Below, piece after piece: positions 1-9,833 of a stretch of 64,000 nucleotides of DNA (position 1 is its first letter; every line of letters begins with the position of its first letter). Below the pieces are notes generated by a model. It was not told where the DNA came from and did no database searches. It was given only the letters and a program-made list of their open reading frames with translations. The DNA lies in contig CM077664.1 of the NCBI GenBank assembly GCA_039707655.1, positions 196,162,195-196,226,194 on the forward strand. The letters are read 5' to 3'. Source of the DNA: Elymus sibiricus (lineage: Eukaryota > Streptophyta > Magnoliopsida > Poales > Poaceae). The translations under genes and the position numbers were made by a program.

Positions 1-2197
1 TAGATCTCCTCTCTCTTTTCCCTCAAGAACTAGCAAGAATCATTGGAGGGATTGAGAGATAGCAAGCTCGAAGATGGTCAACAATGGGGGAAGAACTCGA
101 GCTAGAAGGATTGGGTCCAATGGGGAAGAAGACCCCCTTTTATAGGACCCCACGAATCTGCCCGTTATGTTGCAGAAAAACACAGGAGCGGTACAACCGG
201 TCCAAGGACCGGTACAACCGCTTTTTGCGGGTTCCCCTGAAGCAGAGTACCAGGCGGTACAACCGGAGGAGCCACCGGTAGTACCGGTAGGCCGGAGCCA
301 ACCAGGAACTACCGCTCCACCACCGCCCAACAACCGCCTCACATACAGAAGGAGTTCACCCCATAACGGTGGTTGGGGAGGTGGTTGTGCCGGTGCAACC
401 GCCAGACCAGCGCTCCTGTGGTGGATAAGTCCGGAGCGGTACAACCGCTCCAGACACCGGTAGTACCGGTTCGCCTTAACCGTCCGGGAACTACCGGGCC
501 ACCACCGCCCAGCCACAGCCCCACTACAGAAGGGAGTTCGGTAGTGGAGCGGTGCTGGGCCGGAACAACCTGTCAAGCGGTACAACCGCTCGGTACAAAC
601 AAAAACACTGCCACAGAGAACAGAGGATACAATAAAGCCAGAACTGCCATAACTTCTGCAAATGAGCTCCGAATTGAGCAAACTCAAGCTTGTTGGATAG
701 ATGACGACAAATACTATCCAACGGCGACCTAATTGAAGACCCCGATGCTTGCCCGGAGCTTTACACCACAATGAGTGAGCTCCGAGGCACCACCAACCGT
801 CTAGGGCGCCCAAGCACCCAAGAGGAACAAGCTGTAGGGTACCAAGCACCCAAGAGTAAAAAGCTTCTCAAACTTCACTTCCACGTATCACCGTGGAGAA
901 CTCAAACAGATGCACCAAATGCAATGGCAAGGGCACACGGAGTGTCCAAGTCCTTCTCTCCCAAGTCCCACCAAAGCAACTAATGCTAGGGAGGAAAATG
1001 AGAGGAAGAACGAAGAAGAGAACACGAAGAACTCCAAGATCTAGATCCAAGGGGTTCCCCTCACATAGAGGAGAAAGTGATTTGTGGAAACATAGATCGA
1101 GATCTCCTCTCTCTTTTCCCTCAAGAACTAGCAAGAATCATTGGAGGGATTGAGAGATAGCAAGCTCGAAGAAGGTCAACAATGGGGGAAGAACTCGAGC
1201 TAGAAGGATTGGGTCCAATGGGGAAGAAGACCCCCTTTTATAGGACCCCACGAATCTGCCCGTTATTTTGCAGAAAAACACAGGAGCGGTACAACCGGTC
1301 CAAGGACTGGTACAACCGCTTTTTGCGGGTTCCCCTGAAGCAGAGTACCAGGTGGTACAACCGGAGGAGCCACCGGTAGTACCGGTAGGCCGGAGCCAAC
1401 CAGGAACTACCGCTCCACCACCGCCCAACAACCGCCTCACATACAGAAGGGGTTCACCCCATAGCGGTGGTTGGGGCGGTGGTTGTGCCGGTGCAACCGC
1501 CAGACCAGCGCTCCTGTGGTGGCTAAGTCCGGAGCGGTACAACCACTCCAGACACCGGTAGTACCGGTTCGCCTTAGCCGTCCGGGAACTACCGGTCACC
1601 ACCGCCCAGCCACAGCCCCACTACAGAAGGGAGTCCGGTAGTGGAGCGGTGCTGGGCCGGAACAACCGGTCAAGCGGTACAACCGCTCGGTACAAACAAA
1701 AACACTGCCACAAAGAACAGAGGATACAATAAAGCCAGAACTGCCATAACTTCTGCAAATGAGCTCCGAATTGAGCAAACTCAAGCTTGTTGGATAGATG
1801 ACGACAAATACTATCCAACGGCGACCTAATTGAAGACCCCGATGCTTGACCGGAGCTTTACACCACAATGATTGAGCTCCGAGGCACCACCAACCGTCTA
1901 GGGCGCCCAAGCACCCAAGAGGAACAAGCTCTAGGGTACCAAGCACCCAAGAGTAAAAAGCTTCTCAAACTTCACTTCCACGTATCACCGTGGAGAACTC
2001 AAACCGATGCATCAAATGCAATGGCAAGGGCACACGGAGTGCCCAGGTCCTTCTCTCCCAAATCCCACCAAAGCAACTAATGCTAGGGAGGAAAATGAGA
2101 GGAAGAACGAAGAAGAGAACACGAAGAACTCCAAGATCTAGATCCAAGGGGTTCCCCTCACATAGAGGAGAAAGTGATTGGTGGAAACATAGATCTA
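1..2197 (-). repeat. 1,098-bp tandem units, copies 1 and 2
   Basis: Two head-to-tail units (about 3-1100 and 1101-2197) share a period of 1,098 bp. Each contains many near-palindromes of the types GCGGTACAACCGC and ACCGGTAGTACCGGT. On the minus strand these lie upstream of a TATAAAAGG box. Long open frames cross the units on both strands, but they overlap each other, differ between copies and match no family I recognise, so I treat the unit as non-coding. It looks like promoter/LTR-type sequence read on the minus strand; the family is not assigned. It abuts a copia gag/protease piece at about 2198. Confidence 0.85.
138..146 (-). promoter_or_regulatory. TATA box inside each complete 1.1-kb unit
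   Basis: The minus strand reads CCTATAAAA here, followed by a T/C-rich leader. The same box is at 1236-1244, 4640-4648 and 5738-5746. The partial unit at 3637-4504 starts beyond it and lacks it. The palindrome cluster lies directly upstream (higher coordinates). Spacing and context fit an LTR-like Pol II core promoter; activity is inferred. Confidence 0.5.
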
Positions 2198-2234
2198 GAT
2201 CCAAGGGTTTCCCTCACATAGAGGAGAAAGGAAT

Positions 2235-2380
2235 GGCCAATGTAAGCGGAACTTTCGTAAGTACTTGGCAGATAAGAAGGCTGGCAACGTCAACAAAGGT
2301 ATATTTGATATACATGTTATTGATGTGTACCTTACTAGTGCTCCTAGTAGCGCCTGGGTATTTGATACTGGTTCGGTTGC
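2235..2380 (+). pseudogene. Copia gag zinc-knuckle tail and start of protease, first copy
   Basis: This piece of a BARE/Angela-like Ty1/copia polyprotein has a degenerate zinc-knuckle tail (GQCKRN, where related elements have GHWKRNC). A linker follows with KYLADKKAG, then the aspartic-protease catalytic site FDTGS (codons for D-T-G at 2364-2372). The frame is cut at 2380 by the Harbinger element and resumes after it. The cysteine after KRN is lost (Phe in its place), so the knuckle would not bind zinc normally. On its left the sequence abuts the 1.1-kb repeat, so upstream gag is missing. Confidence 0.75.
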
Positions 2381-2818
2381 TAATAGCATCTCTAGTAGAC
2401 CCCTTAAAACGAGCGTACCCTTAAAATAACCACCACTTTACGGTTTCGCGAGCAAAAAACGCCCCGACCAGACTCCTTATTCGCCCTGAAACCGTAAAAA
2501 AAATTGAGGGGTGCAGAAAAATCCCCTCCTCGACCCGAGAACTCCTAGTTTCGCGGCTCGACCCGAGCGTGCCCTGTATCGGGGGAGAACGGTCGGCACG
2601 GCGGACATTTCACGCGCGCGATTTCTTCTCCCTCCCTTCTCTCCCAGCCGCCACCGTCGCCGCCGTCACAGATTCCGGCCATTTTGGCGGCGGCAAGTTG
2701 CTACCAACGCGCCGCAGCCCCGGATCCGCCGCCTCCCCCACCGTGCAGCCGCCGCGCCGGATCGACCACTCCCAGCGGGAACGCGCCGCCACCGAGTCGC
2801 CATCCCCCGGATCCGCCC

Positions 2819-2894
2819 GTGAGTATTTGCTTGCTCCCCGTCCGCCACGACAGAGTCATCGCCCCGATTCATCTATTTGCTCGTGGTTTTGTAG
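2819..2894 (+). other. Candidate 5'-UTR intron in the Harbinger remnant
   Basis: A GTGAGT donor at 2819 and a TTTTGTAG acceptor ending at 2894 lie immediately before the ATG of the transposase-like exon. The same layout is at 7321-7396. Splicing is inferred from the consensus only. Confidence 0.45.
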
Positions 2895-3083
2895 ATGAAT
2901 TTGAGCTCGGCTGCAGAATTTTTGCTTGAGGATTCCTCCTCGTCCGACGATTTGGACATAGATACGCTGCTCGAAAGCCATCGGCAGCAAATGGTGGTGG
3001 CGGTTCTCGCCGTGAAGGAACTTGAGGAGAGGAAGAAGAAGAAACGACGTGGATCAATGGTGGTAGCAATATTTGTATTTTAG
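2895..3083 (+). pseudogene. Harbinger transposase N-terminal exon remnant, first copy
   Basis: A 62-residue frame starts with an acidic, serine-rich stretch (residues 12-24, EDSSSSDDLDIDT) and has a Gln/Val-rich helix around residues 28-41. A Lys/Arg cluster ends in RRGS at about residues 46-54. Plant PIF/Harbinger (HARBI1-like) transposases often begin with an acidic Ser/Asp run, a hydrophobic helix and RRGS before the nuclease region. The frame then reaches a stop, and the DDE nuclease and the companion Myb-like ORF are absent. It is therefore a leftover exon of a deletion derivative. The assignment rests on motif resemblance and on the element's ends, not on a search. Confidence 0.5.
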
Positions 3084-3134
3084 TTTATATATATTTGCTA
3101 TATGACATATATGTGGCAAAATGATGAAAAGCAA

Positions 3135-3277
3135 GTGTTTTAAGGGCCGGAAGTGGCAGCGCGCCGAACAGACCCCGCAAACCCGAGTGATAAAAGAGAA
3201 TATCCGTGAATATTCTCTTTTACCGCTCGGGTTTGCGGGGTCTGTTCGGCCGCAGCCACTTTCGGCCCTTAAAACAC
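3135..3277. repeat. Long perfect-type hairpin inside Harbinger, first copy
   Basis: Two arms of about 68 bp (3135-3203 and 3210-3277) are inverted complements with only a few mismatches, around a loop of about 6 bases. The arms begin GTGTTTTAAGGGCC and end GGCCCTTAAAACAC. A transcript would form a long double-stranded stem. The same structure is at 7637-7779. Confidence 0.85.
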
Positions 3278-3344
3278 GCTTTTCTCGGCCCTTATCCCGG
3301 TTATAAGGGTCGTGGTTTTAAGGGGTCTGCTAGAGATGCTCTAA

Positions 3345-3636
3345 TATTTGTAACTCGAAACATGAGCTGCAGAATAAATGAAGGCTAGCTAAGGACGAGG
3401 TGACGATGCACGTTGGAAATGGCTCCAAGGTCGATGTGATCGCCGTCGGCACGCTCCCTCTACGTCTACCTTCGGGATAAGTTTTAAACTTGAATAATTG
3501 TTATTTAGTGCCCGCGTTGAGCATGAATATTATATCTGGATCTTGTTTATTGCGAGACGATTATTCATTTAAAATCCGAGAATAATGGTTGTTCTATTTA
3601 TATGAATAATATCTTTTATGGTCATGCACCCAATGT
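3345..3636 (+). pseudogene. Copia protease remainder, first copy
   Basis: The copia frame resumes after the Harbinger target duplication and covers the protease C-terminal half and linker. Visible motifs are MHVGNGSKVDV, LNNCYLVPALSMNIIS and SGSCLLRD, which are typical of BARE-type elements. A TAA at 3478-3480 interrupts this copy, where the second copy has TTA, so this nonsense change separates the two copies. The segment stops at 3636, where the tandem-duplication junction jumps into the 1.1-kb repeat. Confidence 0.75.
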
Positions 3637-6600
3637 TCCCCTGAAGCAGAGTACCAGACAGTACAACCGGAGGAGCCACCGGTAGTACCGGTAGGCCTGA
3701 GCCAACCAGGAACTACCGCTCCACCACCGCCCAACAACCGCCTCACATACAGAAGGGGTTCACCCCATAGCGGTGGTTGGGGCGGTGGTTGTGCTGGTGC
3801 AACCGCCAGACCAACTCTCCTGTGGTGGCTAAGTCCGGAGCGGTACAACCGCTCCTGACACCGGTAGTACCGGTTCGCCTTAGCTGTCCGGGAACTACCG
3901 GGCCACCACCGCCCAACCACAGCCCCACTACAGAAGGGAGTCCGGTAGTGGAGCGGTGCTGGGCCGGAACAACCGATCAAGCGGTACAACCGCTCGGTAC
4001 AAACAAAAACACTGCCACAGAGAACAGAGGATACAATAAAACCAGAACTGCCATAACTTCTGCAAATGAGCTCCGAATTGAGCAAACTCAAGCTTGTTGG
4101 ATAGATGACGACTACTACTACCCAACGGCGACCGAATTGAAGACCCCGATGCTTGCCCGGAGCTTTACACCACATTGATTGAGCTCCGAGGCACCACCAA
4201 CCGTCTAGGGTGCCCAAGCACCCAAGAGGAACAAGCTCTAGGGTACCAAGCACCCAAGAGTAAAAAGCTTCTCAAACTTCACTTCCACGTATCACCGTGG
4301 AGAACTCAAACCGATGCACCAAATGCAATGGCAAGGGCACACGGAGTGCCCAAGTCCTTCTCTCCCAAATCCCACCAAAGCAACTAATGCTAGGGAGGAA
4401 AATGAGAGGAAGAACGAAGAAGAGAACACGAAGAACTCCAAGATCTAGATCCAAGGGGTTCCCCTCACATAGAGGAGAAAGTGATTGGTGGAAACATAGA
4501 TCTAGATCTCCTCTCTCTTTTCCCTCAAGAACTAGCAAGAATCATTGGAGGGATTGAGAGATAGCAAGCTCGAAGAAGGTCAACAATGGGGGAAGAACTC
4601 GAGCTAGAAGGATTGGGTCCAATGGGGAAGAAGACCCCCTTTTATAGGACCCCACGAATCTGCCCGTTATGTTGCAGAAAAACACAGGAGCGGTACAACC
4701 GGTCCAAGGACCGGTACAACCGCTTTTTGCGGGTTCCCCTGAAGCAGAGTACCAGGCGGTACAACCGGAGGAGCCACCGGTAGTACCGGTAGGCCGGAGC
4801 CAACCAGGAACTACCGCTCCACCACCGCCCAACAACCGCCTCACATACAGAAGGAGTTCACCCCATAACGGTGGTTGGGGAGGTGGTTGTGCCGGTGCAA
4901 CCGCCATACCAGCGCTCCTGTGGTGGATAAGTCCGGAGCGGTACAACCGCTCCAGACACCGGTAGTACCGGTTCGCCTTAACCGTCCGGGAACTACCGGG
5001 CCACCACCGCCCAGCCACAACCCCACTACAGAAGGGAGTTCGGTAGTGGAGCGGTGCTGGGCCGGAACAACCTGTCAAGCGGTACAACCGCTCGGTACAA
5101 ACAAAAACACTGCCACAGAGAACAGAGGATACAATAAAGCCAGAACTGCCATAACTTCTGCAAATGAGCTCCGAATTGAGCAAACTCAAGCTTGTTGGAT
5201 AGATGACGACAAATACTATCCAACGGCGACCTAATTGAAGACCCCGATGCTTGCCCGGAGCTTTACACCACAATGAGTGAGCTCCGAGGCACCACCAACC
5301 GTCTAGGGCGCCCAAGCACCCAAGAGGAACAAGCTGTAGGGTACCAAGCACCCAAGAGTAAAAAGCTTCTCAAACTTCACTTCCACGTATCACCGTGGAG
5401 AACTCGAACAGATGCACCAAATGCAATGGCAAGGGCACACGGAGTGTCCAAGTCCTTCTCTCCCAAGTCCCACCAAAGCAACTAATGCTAGGGAGGAAAA
5501 TGAGAGGAAGAACGAAGAAGAGAACACGAAGAACTCCAAGATCTAGATCCAAGGGGTTCCCCTCACATAGAGGAGAAAGTGATTTGTGGAAACATAGATC
5601 GAGATCTCCTCTCTCTTTTCCCTCAAGAACTAGCAAGAATCATTGGAGGGATTGAGAGATAGCAAGCTCGAAGAAGGTCAACAATGGGGGAAGAACTCGA
5701 GCTAGAAGGATTGGGTCCAATGGGGAAAAAGACCCCCTTTTATAGGACCCCACGAATCTGCCCGTTATTTTGTAGAAAAACACAGGAGCGGTACAACCGG
5801 TCCAAGGACTGGTACAACCGCTTTTTGCGGGTTCCCCTGAAGCAGAGTACCAGGTGGTACAACCGGAGGAGCCACCGGTAGTACCGGTAGGCCGGAGCCA
5901 ACCAGGAACTACCGCTCCACCACCGCCCAACAACCGCCTCACATACAGAAGGGGTTCACCCCATAGCGGTGGTTGGGGCGGTGGTTGTGCCGGTGCAACC
6001 GCCAGACCAGCGCTCCTGTGGTGGCTAAGTCCGGAGCGGTACAACCACTCCAGACACCGGTAGTACCGGTTCGCCTTAGCCATCCGGGAACTACCGGTCA
6101 CCACCGCCCAGCCACAGCCCCACTACAGAAGGGAGTCCGGTAGTGGAGCGGTGCTGGGCCGGAACAACCGGTCAAGCGGTACAACCGCTCGGTACAAACA
6201 AAAACACTGCCACAAAGAACAGAGGATACAATAAAGCCAGAACTGCCATAACTTCTGCAAATGAGCTCCGAATTGAGCAAACTCAAGCTTGTTGGATAGA
6301 TGACGACAAATACTATCCAACGGCGACCTAATTGAAGACCCCGATGCTTGACCGGAGCTTTACACCACAATGATTGAGCTCCGAGGCACCACCAACCGTC
6401 TAGGGCGCCCAAGCACCCAAGAGGAACAAGCTCTAGGGTACCAAGCACCCAAGAGTAAAAAGCTTCTCAAACTTCACTTCCACGTATCACCGTGGAGAAC
6501 TCAAACCGATGCATCAAATGCAATGGCAAGGGCACACGGAGTGCCCAGGTCCTTCTCTCCCAAATCCCACCAAAGCAACTAATGCTAGGGAGGAAAATGA

Positions 6601-6699
6601 GAGGAAGAACGAAGAAGAGAACACGAAGAACTCCAAGATCTAGATCCAAGGGGTTCCCCTCACATAGAGGAGAAAGTGATTGGTGGAAACATAGATCTA
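3637..6699 (-). repeat. 1,098-bp units: one partial and two complete
   Basis: 3637-4504 is a unit lacking its first 230 or so bases, including the TATA box. It is followed by complete units at 4505-5602 and 5603-6699. The last two are near-identical to the pair at 1-2197, as expected from the 4.5-kb duplication. The partial unit is somewhat more diverged. Confidence 0.85.
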
Positions 6700-6736
6700 G
6701 ATCCAAGGGTTTCCCTCACATAGAGGAGAAAGGAAT

Positions 6737-6882
6737 GGCCAATGTAAGCGGAACTTTCGTAAGTACTTGGCAGATAAGAAGGCTGGCAACGTCAACAAAG
6801 GTATATTTGATATACATGTTATTGATGTGTACCTTACTAGTGCTTCTAGTAGCGCCTGGGTATTTGATACTGGTTCGGTTGC
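6737..6882 (+). pseudogene. Copia gag tail and protease start, second copy
   Basis: This duplicate of 2235-2380 is the copy continuous with the rest of copia pol. It shows the same degenerate zinc-knuckle tail and the FDTGS protease site, and ends at the Harbinger insertion point. One synonymous-looking difference (CTC to CTT context near 6844) separates it from the first copy. No start codon or upstream gag is present, because the 1.1-kb array replaces it. Confidence 0.75.
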
Positions 6883-6885
6883 TAA

Positions 6886-7843
6886 TAGCATCTCTAGTAG
6901 ACCCCTTAAAACGAGCGTACCCTTAAAATAACCACCACTTTACGGTTTCGCGAGCAAAAAACGCCCCGACCAGACTCCTTATTCGCCCTGAAACCGTAAA
7001 AAAAATTGAGGGGTGCAGAAAAATCCCCTCCTCGACCCGAGAACTCCTAGTTTCGCGGCTCGACCCGAGCGTGCCCTGTATCGGGGGAGAACGGTCGGCA
7101 CGGCGGACATTTCACGCGCGCGATTTCTTCTCCCTCCCTTCTCTCCCAGCCGCCACCGTCGCCGCCGTCACAGATTCCGGCCATTTTGGCGGCGGCAAGT
7201 TGCTACCAACGCGCCGCAGCCCCGGATCCGCCGCCTCCCCCACCGTGCAGCCGCCGCGCCGGATCGACCACTCCCAGCGGGAACGCGCCGCCACCGAGTC
7301 GCCATCCCCCGGATCCGCCCGTGAGTATTTGCTTGCTCCCCGTCCGCCACGACAGAGTCATCGCCCCGATTCATCTATTTTCTCGTGGTTTTGTAGATGA
7401 ATTTGAGCTCGGCTGCAGAATTTTTGCTTGAGGATTCCTCCTCGTCCGACGATTTGGACATAGATACGCTGCTCGAAAGCCATCGGCAGCAAATGGTGGT
7501 GGCGGTTCTCGCCGTGAAGGAACTTGAGGAGAGGAAGAAGAAGAAACGACGTGGATCAATGGTGGTAGCAATATTTGTATTTTAGTTTATATATATTTGC
7601 TATATGACATATATGTGGCAAAATGATGAAAAGCAAGTGTTTTAAGGGCCGGAAGTGGCAGCGCGCCGAACAGACCCCGCAAACCCGAGTGATAAAAGAG
7701 AATATCCGTGAATATTCTCTTTTACCGCTCGGGTTTGCGGGGTCTGTTCGGCCGCAGCCACTTTCGGCCCTTAAAACACGCTTTTCTCGGCCCTTATCCC
7801 GGTTATAAGGGTCGTGGTTTTAAGGGGTCTGCTAGAGATGCTC
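6886..7843 (+). mobile_element. PIF/Harbinger non-autonomous element, second copy
   Basis: Duplicate of 2384-3341, with TAA duplications at 6883-6885 and 7844-7846. Because both copies sit at the same place in the protease, the Harbinger insertion preceded the tandem duplication. A transposase-like first exon is at 7397-7585 and a long hairpin at 7637-7779. Confidence 0.88.
7397..7585 (+). pseudogene. Harbinger transposase N-terminal exon remnant, second copy
   Basis: Same 62-residue frame as at 2895-3083: an acidic Ser/Asp run, a hydrophobic helix and a basic RRGS end. I saw no coding difference between the two copies. It follows the same candidate intron (7321-7396). No catalytic domain follows. 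Confidence 0.5.
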
Positions 7844-7846
7844 TAA

Positions 7847-8100
7847 TATTTGTAACTCGAAACATGAGCTGTAGAATAAATGAAGGCTAGCTAAGGACGA
7901 GGTGACGATGCACGTTGGAAATGGCTCCAAGGTCGATGTGATCGCCGTCGGCACGCTCCCTCTACGTCTACCTTCGGGATTAGTTTTAAACTTGAATAAT
8001 TGTTATTTAGTGCCCGCGTTGAGCATGAATATTATATCTGGATCTTGTTTATTGCGAGACGATTATTCATTTAAAATCCGAGAATAATGGTTGTTCTATT
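7847..8100 (+). pseudogene. Copia protease remainder, second copy
   Basis: Same region as 3345-3636 but with the leucine codon kept at 7980-7982. The frame contains the glycine-rich protease flap region (VGNGSKVDVIAVG) and the conserved NNCYLVPAL segment. It ends near a stop just before the GAG-pre-integrase region. It belongs to the same polyprotein as the integrase pieces downstream. Confidence 0.75.
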
Positions 8101-8103
8101 TAT

Positions 8104-8574
8104 ATGAATAATATCTTTTATGGTCATGCACCCAATGTGAATGGTTTATTCTTACTGAATCTCGATCATAGTGATACACATGTTCATAATATTGATGCCA
8201 AAAGATGCAAAGTGAATGATGATAGTACCACATACTTGTGGCACTGCAGCTTAGGTCATATTCTTGTAATGCACATGAAGAAACTCCATACTGATGGACT
8301 TTTGGAATCACTTGACTTTGAATCATTTGATACATGCGAACCATGCCTCATGGGCAAGATGACAAAAACCCCATTTTCCGGCACAATGGAGCGGGCAAGT
8401 GACTTGTTGGAAATAATACATACCGATGTATGCGGTCCAATGAGTGTTGAAGCACGCGGTGGATATCGTTATTTCCTAAACTTCACAGATGATTTAAGTA
8501 GATATGGGTACATTTACTTAATGAAACACAAGTCTGAAACATTTGAAAGTCCAAGGGGTTTCAGAGTGAAGTAG
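8104..8574 (+). pseudogene. Copia GAG-pre-integrase and integrase N-terminal part
   Basis: Reads the pre-integrase zinc-binding region (LWHCSLGH, with HxxxxH-type spacing, and CEPCLMGK as the CxxC pair). It then enters the integrase core with IHTDVCGPM (first catalytic Asp), GGYRYFLNFTDD and SRYGYIYLMKHKSE. Integrase inserts the cDNA into the host genome. The frame ends at a stop after residue 156 (8572-8574). The next 140 bases still encode integrase, with DRGGEYLS (second catalytic Asp) and TPPGTPQRNGVSE, but have stops in place of a Tyr and a Gln or similar. Confidence 0.88.
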
Positions 8575-8714
8575 AAAATCATCACAACAAGAAGATAAAA
8601 TTTCTATGATCTGATCGTGGAGGTGAATATCTGAGTTACGAGTTTCGTATGCATTTAAGACAACGTGGAATTGCTTCATAGCTCACGCCACCTGGAACAC
8701 CACAGCGTAATGGT

Positions 8715-9434
8715 GTGTCCGAACGTCGTAATCGTACTCTGTTGGATATGGTGCGTTCTATGATGTCTCTTACCGATTTGCCACTATCGTTTTGGGTTTA
8801 CGCATTAGAGACAGCAACATTCACTTTAAACAGGGCACCGTCTAAATCCGTTGAGATGACACCGTATGAATTATGGTTTGGCAAGAAACCTAAGCCGTCG
8901 TTTCTTAAAGTTTGGGGATGCGACGCTTATGTCAAGAGGCTTCAGCCTGATAAGCTCGAAACCAAAGCGGAGAAGTGCGTCTTCATAGGATACCCTAAAG
9001 AGACCATTGGGTATACCTTCCACCACAGATCCGAGGGCAAGATCTTTGTTGCCATGAATGGATCCTTTCTAGAGAAGGAGTTTCTCTCGACAGAAGTGAG
9101 TGGGAGGAAGGTAGAGCTTGATGAGGTAATTGTACCTTCTCTCGAATTGGGAAGTAGCACATCACAGAAAAAAGTTCCCGTTATGCGTACACCAGCCGGA
9201 GGGGAAGCCAATGATAATGATCACAAAACTTCGAATGAAGCTACTACTGAACTTCGTAGGTCGACCAGGACACGTACCGCCCCAGAATGGTATGGTAATC
9301 CTGTCCTAGAAGTCATGGTGTTGGACAGCGATGAACCTACAAACTATGAAGAAGCAATGATGAGCCCGAATTCCGACAAATGGCTTGAGGCCATGAAATC
9401 CGAGATAGGATCCATGTATGAAAACCAAGTATGA
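8715..9434 (+). pseudogene. Copia integrase C-terminal part and RT leader
   Basis: Starts within SERRNRTLLDMVRSM, next to the integrase catalytic Glu, and continues through LPLSFWVYALETA, the GKKPKPSFLKVWGC and FIGYPKETIGY regions of copia integrase, and the acidic spacer. It then enters the lead-in to reverse transcriptase (NYEEAMMSPNSDKWLEAMKS). It ends in TGA at 9432-9434, where related elements have a tryptophan codon (NQTW-type). 240 codons remain open, so decay is modest. Confidence 0.88.
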
Positions 9435-9437
9435 ACT

Positions 9438-9809
9438 TTGGTAGGCTTACCTGATGACCGAAAGTCAATTGAGAACAAATGGATCTTCAAGAAGAAGACA
9501 TACGCTGATGGTAATGTCACCGTCTATAAAGCTCGACTTGTCACAAAGGGTTTTCGACAAGTTCAAGGGGTTGACTATGATGAGACTTTCTCAAACGTAG
9601 TGATGGTGAAGTCTGTTAGGATTATGTTAGCAATTGCTGCATTTTTCGATTATGAAATCTGGCAGATGGACGTCAAAATAGCGTTCCTTAATGGTTTCCT
9701 TAAGGAAGAGTTGTATATGATGCAATCGGAAGGTTTTGTCGATCCTAAGGATGCTGATAAGGTATGCAAGCTCCAGCGATCCATTTATGGACTGGTGCAA
9801 GCATCTTGA
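9438..9809 (+). pseudogene. Copia reverse transcriptase, fingers/palm N-terminal half
   Basis: Shows KSIENKWIFKKK, YKARLVTKGFRQVQGVDYDE and QMDVKIAFLNG, the RVT_2 block with the first catalytic Asp. QMDVKTAFLNG is usual, so Thr to Ile is a likely decay change. EGFVDPKD and CKLQRSIYGLVQAS follow. A TGA at 9807-9809 replaces the usual Arg or Trp codon after QAS. The product would copy element RNA into DNA in cytoplasmic particles. Confidence 0.9.
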
Positions 9810-9833
9810 AGTTGGAATCTTTGCTTTGATGAG

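Larger units (their letters stand above)
2384..3341 (+). mobile_element. PIF/Harbinger non-autonomous element, first copy (958 bp)
   Basis: The terminal inverted repeats of 26 bp match at 24 positions (left TAGCATCTCTAG, right end reverse-complement GAGCATCTCTAG, both continuing to CCCCTTAAAA). Flanking TAA is duplicated at 2381-2383 and 3342-3344, the TWA duplication typical of PIF/Harbinger. The element sits inside the copia protease frame: host codons for V-A-N lie before it and the frame resumes with I-C-N-S after it. It keeps a first transposase-like exon and a large hairpin but no nuclease domain, so it cannot move itself. Confidence 0.88.
1..8138 (+). repeat. 4.5-kb direct tandem duplication
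   Basis: Bases 1-3636 repeat at 4503-8138 with a constant offset of 4,502. I counted about a dozen substitutions by eye (for example near 75, 2343, 2880, 3371 and 3478), so identity is about 99.7%. The first copy ends at 3636 inside copia pol, where the sequence jumps into the middle of a 1,098-bp unit; the two sides share only the bases GT. The second copy runs on into the rest of the copia polyprotein. The duplicated block is therefore 3637-8138, and the start of the first copy lies left of the window. It is a recent duplication, or possibly an assembly artefact. Confidence 0.93.

Noticed and set aside
40..849. 269-codon minus-strand frame, repeated at 4542-5351
   Set aside because: It lies in the 1.1-kb promoter-like repeat, crosses its TATA region, and is broken in the sister units. 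The plus strand is also open. No domain is recognised; low-stop GC/palindrome sequence explains it.
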